Part shown: positions 25,358-37,944 of the stretch, in pieces
Position numbering within the stretch: position 1 is the stretch's first letter
Layout: the number at the start of each line of letters is the position of its first letter
Assembly (NCBI RefSeq): GCF_000190635.1
Contig: NC_015172.1
Span: 372,001-436,000, forward strand
Length of the DNA: 64,000 nt
Reading direction: 5' to 3'
Source of the DNA: Syntrophobotulus glycolicus DSM 8271
Lineage (GTDB): Bacteria; Bacillota; Desulfitobacteriia; Desulfitobacteriales; Syntrophobotulaceae
Program-made: the position numbers and the translations under genes
The notes under the pieces: model-generated
Told to the model about the DNA's origin: nothing
Databases searched by the model: none
The model's input: only the letters and a program-made list of their open reading frames with translations

Positions 25358-28300
25358 GTGCTTGATGTAAATAATTTTGACAGGATGCGTATAGGTCTGG
25401 CATCCCCTGAAATGATCCGCAAATGGTCATACGGGGAGGTCAAAAAACCAGAGACCATCAACTATCGCACATTGAAACCCGAAAGAGAGGGTCTTTTCTG
25501 CGAAAAGATCTTTGGACCGACCAGAGACTGGGAATGCCACTGCGGGAAATATAAGAGAGTGCGCTATAAAGGCATTATCTGTGACCGATGCGGAGTAGAA
25601 GTCACCAGATCAAAGGTCAGAAGAGAGAGGATGGGGCATATCGAATTGGCCGCCCCTGTATCCCATATCTGGTATTTCAAGGGCATCCCCAGCCGCATGG
25701 GCCTTTTGCTTGATATGTCGCCGCGTTCTTTGGAGAAAGTACTATATTTTGTCTCGTACATCGTCATTGACTCCGGGGATACTTCTCTGATGAAAAAACA
25801 GCTTCTGACCGAGACTGAATACAGGGAAGCCAGAGAAAAATACGGCAATATATTTAAAGCTGAGATGGGCGCGGAAGCAATCAGAGAACTTCTCCGGGAA
25901 ATCGACCTTGACAAATTGAATGAAGAACTGAGAACTGAGCTCAAGGAAGTATCCGGACAGCGCAAAATCAGGGCTATTCGTCGTTTGGAAGTAGTGGAGG
26001 CATTCAAGAAATCCAACAACCATCCGCAATGGATGATTATGGATGTCGTTCCGGTTATTCCTCCCGAGCTCAGACCAATGGTCCAGCTTGATGGCGGCAG
26101 ATTCGCCACTTCAGATCTCAATGATTTATATCGCAGGGTGATCAACAGAAATAACCGCTTGAAAAAACTGCTCGATTTGGGGGCTCCTGATATTATTGTC
26201 CGTAATGAAAAGCGCATGCTGCAGGAAGCGGTAGATGCCCTGATCGATAATGGCCGCCGGGGCAGACCGGTAACAGGTCCCGGTAACAGGCCGCTGAAAT
26301 CTTTAAGTGACATGCTTAAAGGAAAGCAGGGCAGATTCCGTCAGAACCTTCTTGGCAAACGTGTTGATTATTCGGGCCGTTCGGTTATTGTTGTCGGACC
26401 GACGCTCAAGCTCCATCAATGCGGGTTGCCTAAAGAAATGGCCCTGGAATTGTTTAAACCTTTTGTGATGAAGAATTTGGTCAATGAAGGTTATGCCCAT
26501 AATATTAAAAGTGCGAAAAGAATGGTCGAAAGAGTAAGACCGGAGGTTTGGGATGTCTTGGAAAAGGTTATTTCCGAGCACCCTGTGCTATTAAACCGTG
26601 CTCCGACCCTGCATAGATTAGGAATTCAGGCTTTTGAACCTATTTTGGTTGAAGGTAAAGCTCTGCAAATCCATCCTCTTGTCTGTACGGCTTATAATGC
26701 CGACTTCGATGGTGACCAAATGGCCGTGCATGTTCCATTGTCTGCGGAAGCCCAGTCCGAAGCAAGGCTGCTGATGCTTTCGGCCCACAATATCCTTAAT
26801 CCTAAAGATGGACGTCCGGTGGCCTCCCCAACCAAGGATATGGTTCTTGGCTGTTATTATCTCACTTTGGAAAGGCCCGGAGCAAAAGGTGAAGGCAAAG
26901 TTTTCAGCAATCAGGACGAAGTGATCCTGGCTTACAACTCCAGAGCAGTTGATCTTCATGCAATGATCACTGTTCGTAGAAATGGGGAATTATTACAAAC
27001 GACCCCGGGAAGATTAATCTTTAATACAGTCATTCCTGAAGAAGTCGGCTATATCAATGAACTGGTGCCAAAGAAAAAGCTTGACGGTATCGTTGCAAAA
27101 ACTTTCCGCATCGGCGGGTATGAGAAAACCGGGGAGTTACTGGACGGAATCAAGTCTTTGGGTTATAAGTATTCTACTCGGGCCGGTATTACGGTTGGGA
27201 TCAATGATATTCAGGTGCCTGAAGCAAAAAAAGGAATTTTGTCCAGGGCGGATCAAGAGGTAACCAATACAGAAAAACAATACCGCCGCGGTTTGATTAC
27301 TGATGAAGAACGCCGCAATTTGGTTATTGAAATATGGACAAAGGCCAATGACGAAGTGACCAGGGCCTTGATGGATTCATTGGATAAATTCAATCCTGTT
27401 TTTATGATGGCGAATTCCGGAGCCCGCGGTAATGTTCAACAGCTGCGTCAGCTGGCGGGGATGCGCGGACTCATGGCTGACCCTTCGGGTCGTACCTTTG
27501 AAATTCCGATTAAAGCGAATTTCCGTGAAGGGCTGACTGTTTTAGAGTATTTCATTTCCTCTCATGGAGCGCGTAAAGGTTTGGCAGATACAGCCTTAAG
27601 AACGGCGGACTCCGGTTATCTGACCAGAAGATTGGTTGATGTTTCCCAGGATGTGATCGTCCGCGAGGAAGATTGCGGATCTGACCGGGGAATTAATGTT
27701 GAAGACATTAAAGAAGGCTCGGAAATGATTGAGAAACTGGAAGAACGTCTGGTAGGAAGATATGTCGTCAGGGAACTCAGACATCCGGAAACAGGTGAGG
27801 TTCTGGCTACACCTGATGAGGAAATCAGTGAAGAACAGGCAAAAGTTATTGTCGAGGTTTGTTCGAGAGTCGAGATAAGATCGGTGCTCACGTGTAAGAC
27901 CAGGTATGGCGTGTGCAAGAAATGCTATGGACGTAACCTGGCAACAGGCCGCAAGGTTGAGATTGGGGAAGCGGTAGGGATCATTGCGGCCCAGTCAATC
28001 GGCGAACCTGGAACACAGCTGACAATGCGTACTTTCCATACCGGTGGTGTGGCAGGGGAAGATATTACCCAGGGTTTGCCGAGGGTTGAAGAGTTATTTG
28101 AAGCCCGCAAACCTAAAGGGCAGGCCATCATCTCTAAGGTCGGAGGGACAATTTCCATTAAGGAAATTAAGGGCCGCCGCGAAGTTGATGTCATGACAGA
28201 AAGCGGAGAACATGAGGTTTACTCTATTCCTTTCGGTTCGAGGCTGAAAGTTAAAGAAGGACAAGTGATTTCTCCCGGAGACGAGCTGACCGAAGGCAGT

Positions 28301-28849
28301 GTGAATCCCCACGATACCTTGGAAATTAAGGGAATGGCCGGTGTTGAGCTTTATCTGCTCAGTGAAGTTCAAAGAGTATATCGACTTCAAGGGGTGGATA
28401 TTAATGATAAACATATCGAAGTCATGGTCAGACAAATGCTGCGCAAGGTCAAAGTTGAAGATGCGGGGGATACCGGTCTTTTACCGGGGGGACTGATCGA
28501 CATCTTTGAGTTTGAGGAAGAAAACGCTTTAGTGGAAGCACAAGGCGGAGAACCGGCGACAGCCCGTCCGGTACTCTTAGGGATAACCAAGGCTTCTCTG
28601 GCCACTGATTCATTCCTTTCGGCCGCATCATTCCAGGAGACAACCAGAGTTCTTACTGAAGCGGCAATCAAAGGGAAAATTGATCCTCTGATCGGACTCA
28701 AAGAAAATGTGATTATCGGCAAGCTTATTCCGGCTGGAACGGGGATGTCGAAGTTCCGCAATATTAAGGTTTATGAGGAAGCGGAGGATACCTTGCCGGC
28801 GGTAAACCAGGATGAAATAGTATATGCACTTGATTCAGATCAATCTTGA
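25358..28849 (+). CDS. rpoC: RNA polymerase beta' subunit
   Basis: The 1163-residue protein starts at GTG 25358 behind GAAAGGAGAG. The N-terminal zinc site is [20 protein letters not shown] (~60-79). The Mg-binding catalytic motif NADFDGDQM lies near residue 447, the second zinc cluster (CGSD, later [11 protein letters not shown]) near 775-855, and trigger-loop residues [11 protein letters not shown] near 889. Length is the normal Gram-positive form. The stop codon overlaps the -35 of the next promoter. Confidence 0.98.
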   Translation: MLDVNNFDRMRIGLASPEMIRKWSYGEVKKPETINYRTLKPEREGLFCEKIFGPTRDWECHCGKYKRVRYKGIICDRCGVEVTRSKVRRERMGHIELAAPVSHIWYFKGIPSRMGLLLDMSPRSLEKVLYFVSYIVIDSGDTSLMKKQLLTETEYREAREKYGNIFKAEMGAEAIRELLREIDLDKLNEELRTELKEVSGQRKIRAIRRLEVVEAFKKSNNHPQWMIMDVVPVIPPELRPMVQLDGGRFATSDLNDLYRRVINRNNRLKKLLDLGAPDIIVRNEKRMLQEAVDALIDNGRRGRPVTGPGNRPLKSLSDMLKGKQGRFRQNLLGKRVDYSGRSVIVVGPTLKLHQCGLPKEMALELFKPFVMKNLVNEGYAHNIKSAKRMVERVRPEVWDVLEKVISEHPVLLNRAPTLHRLGIQAFEPILVEGKALQIHPLVCTAYNADFDGDQMAVHVPLSAEAQSEARLLMLSAHNILNPKDGRPVASPTKDMVLGCYYLTLERPGAKGEGKVFSNQDEVILAYNSRAVDLHAMITVRRNGELLQTTPGRLIFNTVIPEEVGYINELVPKKKLDGIVAKTFRIGGYEKTGELLDGIKSLGYKYSTRAGITVGINDIQVPEAKKGILSRADQEVTNTEKQYRRGLITDEERRNLVIEIWTKANDEVTRALMDSLDKFNPVFMMANSGARGNVQQLRQLAGMRGLMADPSGRTFEIPIKANFREGLTVLEYFISSHGARKGLADTALRTADSGYLTRRLVDVSQDVIVREEDCGSDRGINVEDIKEGSEMIEKLEERLVGRYVVRELRHPETGEVLATPDEEISEEQAKVIVEVCSRVEIRSVLTCKTRYGVCKKCYGRNLATGRKVEIGEAVGIIAAQSIGEPGTQLTMRTFHTGGVAGEDITQGLPRVEELFEARKPKGQAIISKVGGTISIKEIKGRREVDVMTESGEHEVYSIPFGSRLKVKEGQVISPGDELTEGSVNPHDTLEIKGMAGVELYLLSEVQRVYRLQGVDINDKHIEVMVRQMLRKVKVEDAGDTGLLPGGLIDIFEFEEENALVEAQGGEPATARPVLLGITKASLATDSFLSAASFQETTRVLTEAAIKGKIDPLIGLKENVIIGKLIPAGTGMSKFRNIKVYEEAEDTLPAVNQDEIVYALDSDQS

Positions 28850-28874
28850 CATTGAAAATAGCGACTGTTAAAAT
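28846..28874 (+). promoter_or_regulatory. Sigma-A promoter for the str operon
   Basis: TTGACA (28846-28851), 17 bases and TAAAAT (28869-28874) begin within the rpoC stop codon. It should drive the L7Ae gene, rpsL, rpsG, fusA and tuf. Confidence 0.78.
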
Positions 28875-28915
28875 AGTAAAGTCTGATTTTAAGAGAGGAG
28901 GAAAGCATTCCGGAA

Positions 28916-29167
28916 ATGCTTGACGAATCTTTGAAAAAGGAAAACAACAGAGTTGTTGGAATCAAACAGACTAAACGTGCTTTAGAAAAGGGCGGTGTCA
29001 GTTATGTTTACGTTGCGAGAGACGCTGATGCCGGTCTTCTTCAGCCAATAGTTGAACTCTGCAGGATCAAAGGACTGGAAGTCAAAGAAGTACAGACAAT
29101 GTCCGAACTTGGGAAAATATGCGGAATAGCTGTTGGTGCCGCGGTTGCAGCGGTGCAAGAAAAATAG
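28916..29167 (+). CDS. L7Ae/L30e-family RNA-binding protein (RplGB/YbxF type)
   Basis: The 83-residue protein has the L7Ae core: VVGIKQTKRALEKGGVSYVY, then ARDAD and a hydrophobic helix. It matches YbxF-like proteins encoded between rpoC and rpsL in Firmicutes, which bind kink-turn RNA. ATG 28916 is 14 bases from GAGGAGG, which is long. An in-frame ATT at 28907 would have ideal spacing and add three residues; without protein data ATG is kept. Confidence 0.85.
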   Translation: MLDESLKKENNRVVGIKQTKRALEKGGVSYVYVARDADAGLLQPIVELCRIKGLEVKEVQTMSELGKICGIAVGAAVAAVQEK

Positions 29168-29242
29168 TGCTGAATGTGAGAATGAGAAAATGTTGTAAAT
29201 CGGGTATTTTCCTGATTGATTAATGAGAAAGGGGGTGTGAAG

Positions 29243-30177
<935 letters not shown>

Positions 30178-30222
30178 CCAATTCAGTGATAGCCAAGAAA
30201 CCCAGAGAAAGGCTGATCATAA

Positions 30223-32301
30223 GTGGCAAGGCAAGTTCCTTTGGAAAAAACTCGTAATATCGGTATTATGGCGCACATTGATGCCGGTAAAACGACAACC
30301 ACAGAACGTATTTTGTTTTATACCGGTCGTGTGCATAAAATTGGTGAAGTGCATGATGGCGCAGCGACCATGGACTGGATGGTTCAGGAGCAGGAACGTG
30401 GGATCACAATTACTTCTGCTGCGACCACCTGTCAATGGAAGGGCCATAATGTTAACATCATTGACACACCCGGACACGTTGACTTTACCGTCGAAGTTGA
30501 GCGCTCCTTGCGCGTACTCGACGGAGCAGTTGCTGTATTTTGTTCTGTAGGCGGAGTTGAACCACAGTCAGAAACTGTATGGCGGCAAGCGGACAAATAC
30601 GGTGTACCCCGTATCGCCTATTTTAACAAAATGGATAGAGTAGGCGCTGATTTCTTTCGCGGTTTAAATATGATTATCGAACGTTTGGATGCCAATCCGG
30701 TTCCTATTCAGATCCCGATCGGAACTGAAGATAAATTTAAAGGAATTGTTGATTTGGTAACCATGCAGGCTATGATTTACACCGATGATTTAGGCACAAC
30801 CAGTGAAACAACAGATATCCCGGAAGATATCCTTCCTATTGCCCAAGAATACCGTGAGAAACTGTTAGAGGCTATTTCTGAAGTGGATGAAGACCTGATG
30901 ATGAAATATCTCGAAGGTGAAGAAATTTCTGAATCAGAAGTTAAAGCTGCCTTACGTAAAGGAACAATTGGATTGAATTTTATTCCGGCTTTATGCGGAT
31001 CTTCTTTCAAGAATAAAGGCGTTCAGCCTTTATTGGATGCAGTTGTGGAATATATGCCTTCTCCTGTTGACGTTCCTCCAATTCATGGGGTAAACCCGGA
31101 TACCCATGAGGAAGATGAAAGAAAATCTGATGACAACGTTCCATTCTCAGCTCTGGCATTTAAAATTATGTCCGATCCTTATGTTGGTAAGTTAACATTC
31201 TTCAGAGTATATTCCGGAGTTCTGACAGCAGGGTCCTATATCATGAATTCTACCAAAGGCAAAAGAGAGAGAATCGGTCGGATTCTCCGTATGCATGCCA
31301 ATCATCGTGAAGATGTAGAAGAAGTCAGGGCGGGAGATATTGCAGCAGCTGTTGGTATTAAGGAAGTCAGCACAGGGGATACCCTCTGTGATGAAAAGAA
31401 CCAAATTATCCTTGAGGCCATGGTATTCCCAGAGCCGGTTATTCATATTTCAATTGAACCGAAAACCAAAGCAGACCAGGAAAAGTTGGGGGGATCATTG
31501 GCTAAACTCGCTGAAGAGGATCCAACCTTCAAAATGCGTACGGACGAAGAGACGGGCCAGACGATCATCTCGGGCATGGGGGAACTTCATCTGGAGATTA
31601 TTGTCGATAGACTCCTGAGAGAGTTCAAAGTAAATTGCAATGTCGGACGTCCTCAAGTTGCTTATAAAGAAACAATCCGTAAAACTGTTAAATCTGAAGG
31701 CAAATTTGTACGTCAATCTGGCGGACGCGGACAATATGGTCACTGCTGGATTGAACTTGAGCCTCTGGAACCGGGTTCGGGTTTTGTCTTTGAAAGTAAA
31801 GTTGTTGGCGGAGCTATTCCTAAAGAATATATTTCACCAATTGAGGCAGGAATTAAGGAAGCGCTGCAAAATGGTATTGTTGCAGGCTATCAAGTTCTTG
31901 ATATCAAGGCTACAGTATATGATGGCTCATACCATGATGTTGACTCATCTGAAATGGCATTTAAAATTGCCGGCTCTATGGCTTTCAAAGCCGGTGCTGC
32001 TAAAGCAAGTCCTGTAATACTAGAACCGATGATGAAAGTGGAAGTTACTGTTCCGGAAGAATATATGGGAGATGTAATTGGCGACTTGAACTCAAGACGT
32101 GGTCGTATTGAAGGCATGGAAGCCCGTTCAGGAGCCCAAATTATTCGCGGATTTGTGCCACTTTCAGAAATGTTCGGTTATGCGACAGAACTTCGTTCTC
32201 GTACTCAAGGTAGAGGCGTTTATGTTATGCAGTTCGATCATTATGAGGAAGTACCCAAAAACATTGCCGAAGGCATTATAGCCAAAAGGCAAGGTAACTA
32301 A
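30223..32301 (+). CDS. fusA: Elongation factor G
   Basis: The 692-residue GTPase starts at GTG 30223. It has G1 [20 protein letters not shown]3 DTPGHVDF and G4 NKMD. Domain IV has [15 protein letters not shown], and domain V ends in the usual [17 protein letters not shown]. It drives ribosomal translocation and, with RRF, recycling. Order fusA-tuf is canonical. Confidence 0.98.
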   Translation: MARQVPLEKTRNIGIMAHIDAGKTTTTERILFYTGRVHKIGEVHDGAATMDWMVQEQERGITITSAATTCQWKGHNVNIIDTPGHVDFTVEVERSLRVLDGAVAVFCSVGGVEPQSETVWRQADKYGVPRIAYFNKMDRVGADFFRGLNMIIERLDANPVPIQIPIGTEDKFKGIVDLVTMQAMIYTDDLGTTSETTDIPEDILPIAQEYREKLLEAISEVDEDLMMKYLEGEEISESEVKAALRKGTIGLNFIPALCGSSFKNKGVQPLLDAVVEYMPSPVDVPPIHGVNPDTHEEDERKSDDNVPFSALAFKIMSDPYVGKLTFFRVYSGVLTAGSYIMNSTKGKRERIGRILRMHANHREDVEEVRAGDIAAAVGIKEVSTGDTLCDEKNQIILEAMVFPEPVIHISIEPKTKADQEKLGGSLAKLAEEDPTFKMRTDEETGQTIISGMGELHLEIIVDRLLREFKVNCNVGRPQVAYKETIRKTVKSEGKFVRQSGGRGQYGHCWIELEPLEPGSGFVFESKVVGGAIPKEYISPIEAGIKEALQNGIVAGYQVLDIKATVYDGSYHDVDSSEMAFKIAGSMAFKAGAAKASPVILEPMMKVEVTVPEEYMGDVIGDLNSRRGRIEGMEARSGAQIIRGFVPLSEMFGYATELRSRTQGRGVYVMQFDHYEEVPKNIAEGIIAKRQGN

Positions 32302-32334
32302 ATAAATAATATTTTTGTCAAGGAGTGAATTCAA

Positions 32335-33537
32335 ATGGCAAAACAAAAGTATGAACGTACAAAACCACACGTTAACGTAGGAACTATCGGTCACGTTGAC
32401 CATGGTAAAACAACGACTACAGCTGCAATCACTTATGTTCTTTCCAAAGCAGGTGGTGCAGTAGCTACAGCTTTCGATCAGATCGACAAAGCTCCGGAAG
32501 AACGTGAACGTGGTATCACAATTTCTACCGCACACGTTGAATATGAAACAGCAAATCGTCACTATGCGCACGTCGACTGCCCGGGACATGCTGACTATGT
32601 TAAAAACATGATCACAGGTGCAGCTCAAATGGATGGTGCAATCCTGGTTGTTTCAGCTGCAGACGGTCCTATGCCTCAGACCCGTGAGCACATTCTGCTC
32701 GCTCGTCAGGTAGGTGTTCCTTATATCGTAGTTTGGATGAACAAAGTTGATATGGTAGATGATCCTGAACTTCTCGAACTTGTTGAAATGGAAGTTCGTG
32801 AACTCTTAAGTGAATACGAATTCCCTGGTGATGACATTCCTGTAGTACAGGGATCAGGCCTGAAAGCTCTTGAATGTGGCTGTGGACAAAAAGACTGCGA
32901 ATGGTGCGGAAAGATCTGGAACCTGATGGAGGCCGTTGACAGCTATATTCCAAATCCGGAACGTGCGATTGACAAACCTTTCTTGATGCCTGTGGAAGAT
33001 GTATTCACAATCACAGGCCGTGGTACGGTTGCTACCGGCCGTGTAGAACGTGGAGTGCTCAAAGTCGGTGATGAAATTGAAATTGTTGGGATGACAGAAA
33101 AGCCTCGCAAGAGTGTTTGCACCGGTGTTGAAATGTTCCGCAAACTGTTAGACCAGGCTCAGGCCGGAGACAATATCGGAGCACTTCTCCGTGGTGTGGA
33201 ACGTAAAGATATCGAACGCGGAATGGTTCTGGCTAAACCGGGAAGCATTAAACCACATACCAAATTCACGGGTGAAATTTACGTTTTGAGTAAAGAAGAA
33301 GGTGGTCGCCATACCCCATTCTTCAATAACTACCGTCCTCAGTTCTACTTCCGTACAACAGACGTTACCGGTGTAATCCAGTTGCCGGAAGGTGTCGAAA
33401 TGGTTATGCCTGGCGACAGAATTACAATTTCCTGCGAACTGATTACCCCAATTGCGATGGAAGAAGGACTCCGTTTTGCTATCCGTGAAGGCGGACGTAC
33501 CGTTGGCGCGGGAGTAGTTGCTAAAGTTCTTGATTAG
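32335..33537 (+). CDS. tuf: Elongation factor Tu
   Basis: The 400-residue protein has G1 [10 protein letters not shown]3 DCPGHADY and G4 NKVD, then domains II and III ending GVVAKVLD. It delivers aminoacyl-tRNA to the ribosome. Near the end of the G domain it has Cys181-x-Cys183-x4-Cys188-x2-Cys191 ([16 protein letters not shown]). Model EF-Tu proteins have a short cysteine-free acidic loop there. I recall similar inserts in other Clostridia. The four cysteines could bind a metal. Confidence 0.98.
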   Translation: MAKQKYERTKPHVNVGTIGHVDHGKTTTTAAITYVLSKAGGAVATAFDQIDKAPEERERGITISTAHVEYETANRHYAHVDCPGHADYVKNMITGAAQMDGAILVVSAADGPMPQTREHILLARQVGVPYIVVWMNKVDMVDDPELLELVEMEVRELLSEYEFPGDDIPVVQGSGLKALECGCGQKDCEWCGKIWNLMEAVDSYIPNPERAIDKPFLMPVEDVFTITGRGTVATGRVERGVLKVGDEIEIVGMTEKPRKSVCTGVEMFRKLLDQAQAGDNIGALLRGVERKDIERGMVLAKPGSIKPHTKFTGEIYVLSKEEGGRHTPFFNNYRPQFYFRTTDVTGVIQLPEGVEMVMPGDRITISCELITPIAMEEGLRFAIREGGRTVGAGVVAKVLD

Positions 33538-33553
33538 TAATCGGATTGAAGTA

Positions 33554-33588
33554 TTGGGAAGCTGTTTCCTAAGCAGCTTCCCAATTTG
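33554..33588 (+). terminator. Hairpin after tuf, probable weak terminator
   Basis: TTGGGAAGCTG (33554-33564) pairs perfectly with CAGCTTCCCAA (33574-33584). Only TTTG follows, so it may be leaky, an attenuator or an mRNA 3' end stabiliser. Confidence 0.6.
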
Positions 33589-33702
33589 TGCCCCAAACAG
33601 GAGACAGTGCGTAAAAGGTTGCTGCCTTTGGGTGACTCCGCTCGGACAGGTAATTTTTACGTGGACGGTCTGTACAACAGACAAATAACAGGAGGGTTTA
33701 CA

Positions 33703-34008
33703 ATGAACCAGAAAATCAGAATCCGTCTCAAGGCATTTGACCACAAAACACTTGACCAATCCGCAGAAAGAATTGTTGAGACCGCAAAGAGAACCGGTGC
33801 CAGTGTCAGCGGACCGATTCCTCTTCCCACAGAGAAGAGTGTATATACCATACTTCGCTCTCCTCATGTCAACAAAGATTCTCGCGAACAGTTTGAAATG
33901 AGGACGCATAAACGTCTGATCGATATTATTGATCCGACTTCCAAAACTGTGGATGCCCTGATGAGACTTGATCTCCCTTCAGGTGTGGATATTGAAATAA
34001 AGTTATAA
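33703..34008 (+). CDS. rpsJ: 30S ribosomal protein S10
   Basis: ATG 33703 ([18 protein letters not shown]) with GGAGGG upstream gives the normal 101 residues; an upstream in-frame start at 33586 is not needed. [21 protein letters not shown] is the loop also used in NusB-S10 antitermination. It opens the S10 operon. A short inverted repeat GTCTGT-ACA-ACAGAC (about 33667-33681) lies before its ribosome-binding site. Confidence 0.96.
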   Translation: MNQKIRIRLKAFDHKTLDQSAERIVETAKRTGASVSGPIPLPTEKSVYTILRSPHVNKDSREQFEMRTHKRLIDIIDPTSKTVDALMRLDLPSGVDIEIKL

Positions 34009-34188
34009 TTATTACTGGTAATCCGCAAGGTAATGTGGTAAAATATTTATGTTTGCACTGCGAAACACCCGGAGGTGTGGAACTAGACCTCCGGTTTTCG
34101 CATGAAAATATCAAAGTTACAAATATTAATAGGCACTCTCGTGCTCCGAAGAGTTCGGTGCACTTCAAAGTGTTTAGGAGGTGGCGTC
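34009..34188 (+). promoter_or_regulatory. rpsJ-rplC spacer with strong hairpin
   Basis: The S10-L3 gap is 180 bases, far wider than other gaps in this operon. GCGAAA-CACCCGGAGGT (34060-34076) pairs with ACCTCCGGTTTTCGC (34087-34101), leaving a two-base bulge. A TAAAAT at 34039-34044 may be a -10. The element could be an attenuator or a binding site for a ribosomal protein; which one is unknown. Confidence 0.5.
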
Positions 34189-34818
34189 GTGTCTAAAGGA
34201 ATTTTGGGAAAGAAAATTGGAATGACCCAAATCTTTCTCGAAGACGGCAAACTTATTCCCGTGACAGTAGTGGAAGCGGGCCCTTGCTATGTTCTTCAGA
34301 AAAAAACTCAGGCTTCAGACGGTTATAACGCTATCCAAGTCGGGTTTAGTGAGATCAGAGAGAGACTGGTCAATAAACCTAAACTGGGTCATTTTAAAAA
34401 GGTAGATGTTAAACCGTCGCGTTTCATCAGAGAATTCAGAACAGATGATGTCGAATCATTCGAAATTGGTCAGACAATCAATGCGGATGTATTCAGCACC
34501 GGTGACAAGATCGATGTTGTCGGAACTTCCAGAGGTAAGGGCTTTGCCGGTATGCATAAACGTCACGGCGGCCGCCGCGGTCCAATGGGACACGGATCAA
34601 AATACCATCACAGAACAGGTTCAATGGGTGCGAAAGGCCCGGCCCGTGTTTTTAAAGGAAGAGAATTACCCGGACGTCTGGGTGGTGAACGGGTAACTGT
34701 TCAAAATCTGGAGATCGTCAGGGTTGATGCTGATAAAAATCTCATCCTGATTAAAGGATGTGTACCTGGTGCTAAAAAAAGTTTGCTCATTCTAAAGAAG
34801 ACAAGTAAAAACGGATAA
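34189..34818 (+). CDS. rplC: 50S ribosomal protein L3
   Basis: GTG 34189 ([15 protein letters not shown]) is chosen because AGGAGGTGG lies just upstream; the product is 209 residues. [20 protein letters not shown] is the family signature reaching the peptidyl-transferase centre. It is followed by rplD as in all S10 operons. Confidence 0.96.
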   Translation: MSKGILGKKIGMTQIFLEDGKLIPVTVVEAGPCYVLQKKTQASDGYNAIQVGFSEIRERLVNKPKLGHFKKVDVKPSRFIREFRTDDVESFEIGQTINADVFSTGDKIDVVGTSRGKGFAGMHKRHGGRRGPMGHGSKYHHRTGSMGAKGPARVFKGRELPGRLGGERVTVQNLEIVRVDADKNLILIKGCVPGAKKSLLILKKTSKNG

Positions 34819-34842
34819 TTCCAGAGAAAGGAGGATGAGGCA

Positions 34843-35472
34843 ATGCCAAAAGTACAAGTAGTGAACATGCAGGGTTCTCCGGTTGGAGAAATAGAACTTA
34901 ACGAACGAATATTTGGTGTAACACCGAATATCGGTGTTATGCATTCGGTAGTTGTAGCGCAGATGGCGAATGCCAGAGTAGGAACGCATTCTACTCTGGG
35001 ACGCAGTGAAGTCAGAGGCGGCGGACGCAAACCATGGCGTCAAAAAGGGACCGGCCGGGCGAGAGCAGGTACGATCCGTTCTCCTCTCTGGAGAGGCGGC
35101 GGTATCGTATTTGGGCCAAAACCAAGGGATTACAGCAAAAAAGTTCCCAAGAAAGTAAAGCGTCTTGCCCTCTGCTCAGCTCTTTCCAGCAAGGTCAATG
35201 AAAGTAATCTGATTGTCGTTGATGATCTGAAATTTGATGCACCAAAAACAAAAGATATGGTGAAATTCCTGGAAGCGATAAAGGTGGACAGAAAAGCCTT
35301 GGTCGTAACAGAAGGCAGTGACAAGAATGTTCAGCTTTCAGCCCGTAACATTCAGGGGGTCAAAACAGCGAGTGCGGAAAGCATTAATGTTGTGGATCTT
35401 TTAAAACATGATGTGCTGGTTATTTCTAAACAGGCTGTAATCAAAGCGGAGGAGGTGTATGGAAATGCGTGA
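34843..35472 (+). CDS. rplD: 50S ribosomal protein L4
   Basis: The 209-residue protein has the extended loop [20 protein letters not shown] (residues ~63-82) that lines the exit tunnel. In some bacteria L4 also regulates the S10 operon. AAAGGAGG precedes the ATG. Its 3' end overlaps the start of rplW by 8 bases. Confidence 0.96.
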   Translation: MPKVQVVNMQGSPVGEIELNERIFGVTPNIGVMHSVVVAQMANARVGTHSTLGRSEVRGGGRKPWRQKGTGRARAGTIRSPLWRGGGIVFGPKPRDYSKKVPKKVKRLALCSALSSKVNESNLIVVDDLKFDAPKTKDMVKFLEAIKVDRKALVVTEGSDKNVQLSARNIQGVKTASAESINVVDLLKHDVLVISKQAVIKAEEVYGNA

Positions 35473-35752
35473 CGCGAGAGATGTCCTGATCTATCCTACT
35501 ATCTCTGAAAAGTCGGTAGGGATGATTGAACAAAACAAATACACCTTCTGGGTAAATCCTGCAGCCAATAAGATTGAAATTAAAGCGGCAGTCGAAAAAA
35601 TGTTTAAAGTCCAGGTTGAAGAAGTCACGACCATGACAGTGAAGGGCAAAGAAAAGAGAGTCGGTCGTTATCTTGGCCGCACTTCCAATCGTAAAAAAGC
35701 CATTGTCACCCTTAAAGAGGGAAATAAAATTGAAGGATTTGCTGGTTTGTAA
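35465..35752 (+). CDS. rplW: 50S ribosomal protein L23
   Basis: ATG 35465 ([17 protein letters not shown]) is preferred over ATG 35459, because GGAGGT at 35451-35456 is too close to the latter. The 95-residue product has [20 protein letters not shown], the L23 core. L23 lies at the tunnel exit and docks trigger factor and SRP. The start lies inside the end of rplD, so translation is likely coupled. Confidence 0.95.
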   Translation: MRDARDVLIYPTISEKSVGMIEQNKYTFWVNPAANKIEIKAAVEKMFKVQVEEVTTMTVKGKEKRVGRYLGRTSNRKKAIVTLKEGNKIEGFAGL

Positions 35753-35783
35753 TATAACCACCTCAGGCAAAGGAGGGAAATAA

Positions 35784-36611
35784 ATGCCAACTAGATCATT
35801 TAAGCCGACATCACCGGGGCGCAGACAGATGACGGTTTTGACTTTTGAAGAAATAACAAGAATTGAGCCCGAGCGTTCATTGCTGGTTCCCCTGCGTAAA
35901 AAAGGCGGCAGAAATAATCTGGGACGCTTGACGGTCCGCCATAAAGGCGGCGGGCACAAAAGAATGTACCGTATCATTGATTTCAAGAGAAACAAGGAAG
36001 GTATTCCGGCCAGAGTGGCCAGTGTGGAATACGATCCTAACCGCTCAGCAAATATTGCGCTTCTCAATTATGCCGATGGCAGCAAAGCGTACATTATTGC
36101 TCCTCTCGGACTTAAAGTCGGACAGGAGATCATTAACGGAGCGGATGCTGATATAAAGGTAGGAAACACCCTTCCACTCAAAAATATCCCGGTTGGTACA
36201 CTGGTGCATAACATTGAGCTGAAAAAAGGCAAAGGCGGACAACTGGTGCGTTCAGCAGGGGGTTCTGCTCAGCTTATGGCTAAGGAAGGTAAATATGCGA
36301 CGCTCAGGCTTCCTTCCGGTGAAATGAGGATGATCCATATCGAATGCCGGGCGACTATTGGCCAGGTAGGAAATCTGGATTATGAAAATGTTTCTATCGG
36401 TAAAGCGGGAAGAAGCCGTTGGCTGGGTATCCGCCCGACGGTCCGCGGTGCGGTTATGAATCCGGTAGACCATCCCCACGGCGGTGGTGAAGGCCGTAAC
36501 CCAATCGGCCGCAATCCGGTTACCCCTTGGGGCAAACCGGCACTGGGAGCTAAGACCCGCAAGAAGAAAAGTCTCAGTGAGAAGTTTATTGTTAAACACA
36601 GAGATAAGTAG
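35784..36611 (+). CDS. rplB: 50S ribosomal protein L2
   Basis: The 275-residue protein begins [19 protein letters not shown]. It has [15 protein letters not shown] and the conserved C-terminal [16 protein letters not shown], with the histidine near the peptidyl-transferase centre. GGAGGGAA precedes the ATG. It is essential for subunit association. Confidence 0.97.
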   Translation: MPTRSFKPTSPGRRQMTVLTFEEITRIEPERSLLVPLRKKGGRNNLGRLTVRHKGGGHKRMYRIIDFKRNKEGIPARVASVEYDPNRSANIALLNYADGSKAYIIAPLGLKVGQEIINGADADIKVGNTLPLKNIPVGTLVHNIELKKGKGGQLVRSAGGSAQLMAKEGKYATLRLPSGEMRMIHIECRATIGQVGNLDYENVSIGKAGRSRWLGIRPTVRGAVMNPVDHPHGGGEGRNPIGRNPVTPWGKPALGAKTRKKKSLSEKFIVKHRDK

Positions 36612-36631
36612 AAACGAAAGGAGACCTCAGA

Positions 36632-36913
36632 ATGAGCAGATCTCTGAAAAAAGGACCTTTTGTTGAGGCCCGCCTTTTGAAAAGGGTAGAAGATATGAAC
36701 CAGGCAGGGGAAAAAAAGGTATTGAAAACTTGGTCGAGAAGATCAACAATATTTCCCCAAATGATAGGTCATACGATAGCAGTCCATAATGGACGCAAGC
36801 ATGTTCCGGTATATGTAACAGAAGATATGGTTGGGCACAAGCTCGGTGAGTTTGCACCGACCAGAACTTATAAAGGTCATGCCGGCAGCGAAAAGTCCAG
36901 TGGACTTAGATAA
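36632..36913 (+). CDS. rpsS: 30S ribosomal protein S19
   Basis: The 93-residue protein starts [19 protein letters not shown]. It carries [20 protein letters not shown] and [12 protein letters not shown], the S19 signature. It sits in the 30S head next to S13. Order rplB-rpsS-rplV is canonical. Confidence 0.96.
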   Translation: MSRSLKKGPFVEARLLKRVEDMNQAGEKKVLKTWSRRSTIFPQMIGHTIAVHNGRKHVPVYVTEDMVGHKLGEFAPTRTYKGHAGSEKSSGLR

Positions 36914-36935
36914 CTTGAAGAGGAGGTAAGCAAAT

Positions 36936-37277
36936 ATGGAAGCTAAGGCAATTGCAAAACATGTCCGTATCTCTCCTCGCAAGGTCCGCCTGGTTGTTGA
37001 CTTGATCCGCGGAAAAAAAGTTGAGGAGGCACTGGCTATCTTGCGTTTTACGCCAAAAGGTTCCACCGAACCTGTGAGTAAAGTTCTGCGGTCGGCAGTA
37101 GCCAATGCAGAACACAATTTAGAATTGAGTGCCGATGATCTGTATGTCACCAAAATTTTTGTCGATCAGGGACCAACCATGAAGCGCATAATGCCTCGTG
37201 CTATGGGAAGAGCAGACAGGATTCGGAAAAGAAGCAGTCATATCACAGTAGTAGTCGGGGATAAGAAGGAGGACTAA
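36936..37277 (+). CDS. rplV: 50S ribosomal protein L22
   Basis: The 113-residue protein has [20 protein letters not shown] at the N-terminus. The tunnel-lining loop ends [20 protein letters not shown], a site of macrolide contacts; residues look wild type. GAGGAGG precedes the ATG. Confidence 0.96.
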   Translation: MEAKAIAKHVRISPRKVRLVVDLIRGKKVEEALAILRFTPKGSTEPVSKVLRSAVANAEHNLELSADDLYVTKIFVDQGPTMKRIMPRAMGRADRIRKRSSHITVVVGDKKED

Positions 37278-37281
37278 GGAA

Positions 37282-37944
37282 GTGGGTCAAAAAGTTAATC
37301 CAAATGGTCTTCGTATCGGAGTTATCCGTTCATGGGAAGGCCGCTGGTATGCTGATAAGAACTACGGTGATCTCCTCCACGAGGACCTTCAGATTCGTAA
37401 ATTCGTCGTGCAGAAACTTCAACAGGCTGGAGTTCCCAAGGTTGAGATTGAAAGAGCAGCCAACAGGGTCAAAGTATCCATTCATGCGGCTAAACCCGGT
37501 ATTGTTATTGGGCGCGGCGGCACGGAAGTTGAGAATCTGCGCAGGGATTTAGAAAAACTGACCGGTGGAAAACAGGTTGCCGTAAACATTGTAGAAATCA
37601 AGAAACCTGAACTGGATGCCAAATTGGTTGCAGAAAGCGTGGCTCAACAACTGAAAAAAAGAGTATCTTTCCGTAGGGCAATGAAGCAGACAGTCGGACG
37701 CACCATCCGTGCAGGCGGCCAAGGGATCAAAATCTCATGTAGCGGACGTCTTGGTGGAGCGGAAATCGCTCGTACCGAATGGTATAACGAAGGAAAAGTA
37801 CCGCTTCATACCCTGCGTGCCGATATTGATTATGGTTTTGCTGAAGCTGATACAACCTACGGCAAAATCGGCGTCAAGGTCTGGATTTACAAAGGAGAAG
37901 TTCTTCCGACCAAGAAAGCTGCTCAGGAGGAAGGAGGAAAATAA
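37282..37944 (+). CDS. rpsC: 30S ribosomal protein S3
   Basis: The 220-residue protein starts at GTG 37282 behind [25 protein letters not shown] opens it, a KH domain carries [13 protein letters not shown], and the C-terminal domain has [18 protein letters not shown]. It is part of the mRNA entry helicase. The stop is adjacent to the rplP ATG. Confidence 0.96.
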   Translation: MGQKVNPNGLRIGVIRSWEGRWYADKNYGDLLHEDLQIRKFVVQKLQQAGVPKVEIERAANRVKVSIHAAKPGIVIGRGGTEVENLRRDLEKLTGGKQVAVNIVEIKKPELDAKLVAESVAQQLKKRVSFRRAMKQTVGRTIRAGGQGIKISCSGRLGGAEIARTEWYNEGKVPLHTLRADIDYGFAEADTTYGKIGVKVWIYKGEVLPTKKAAQEEGGK

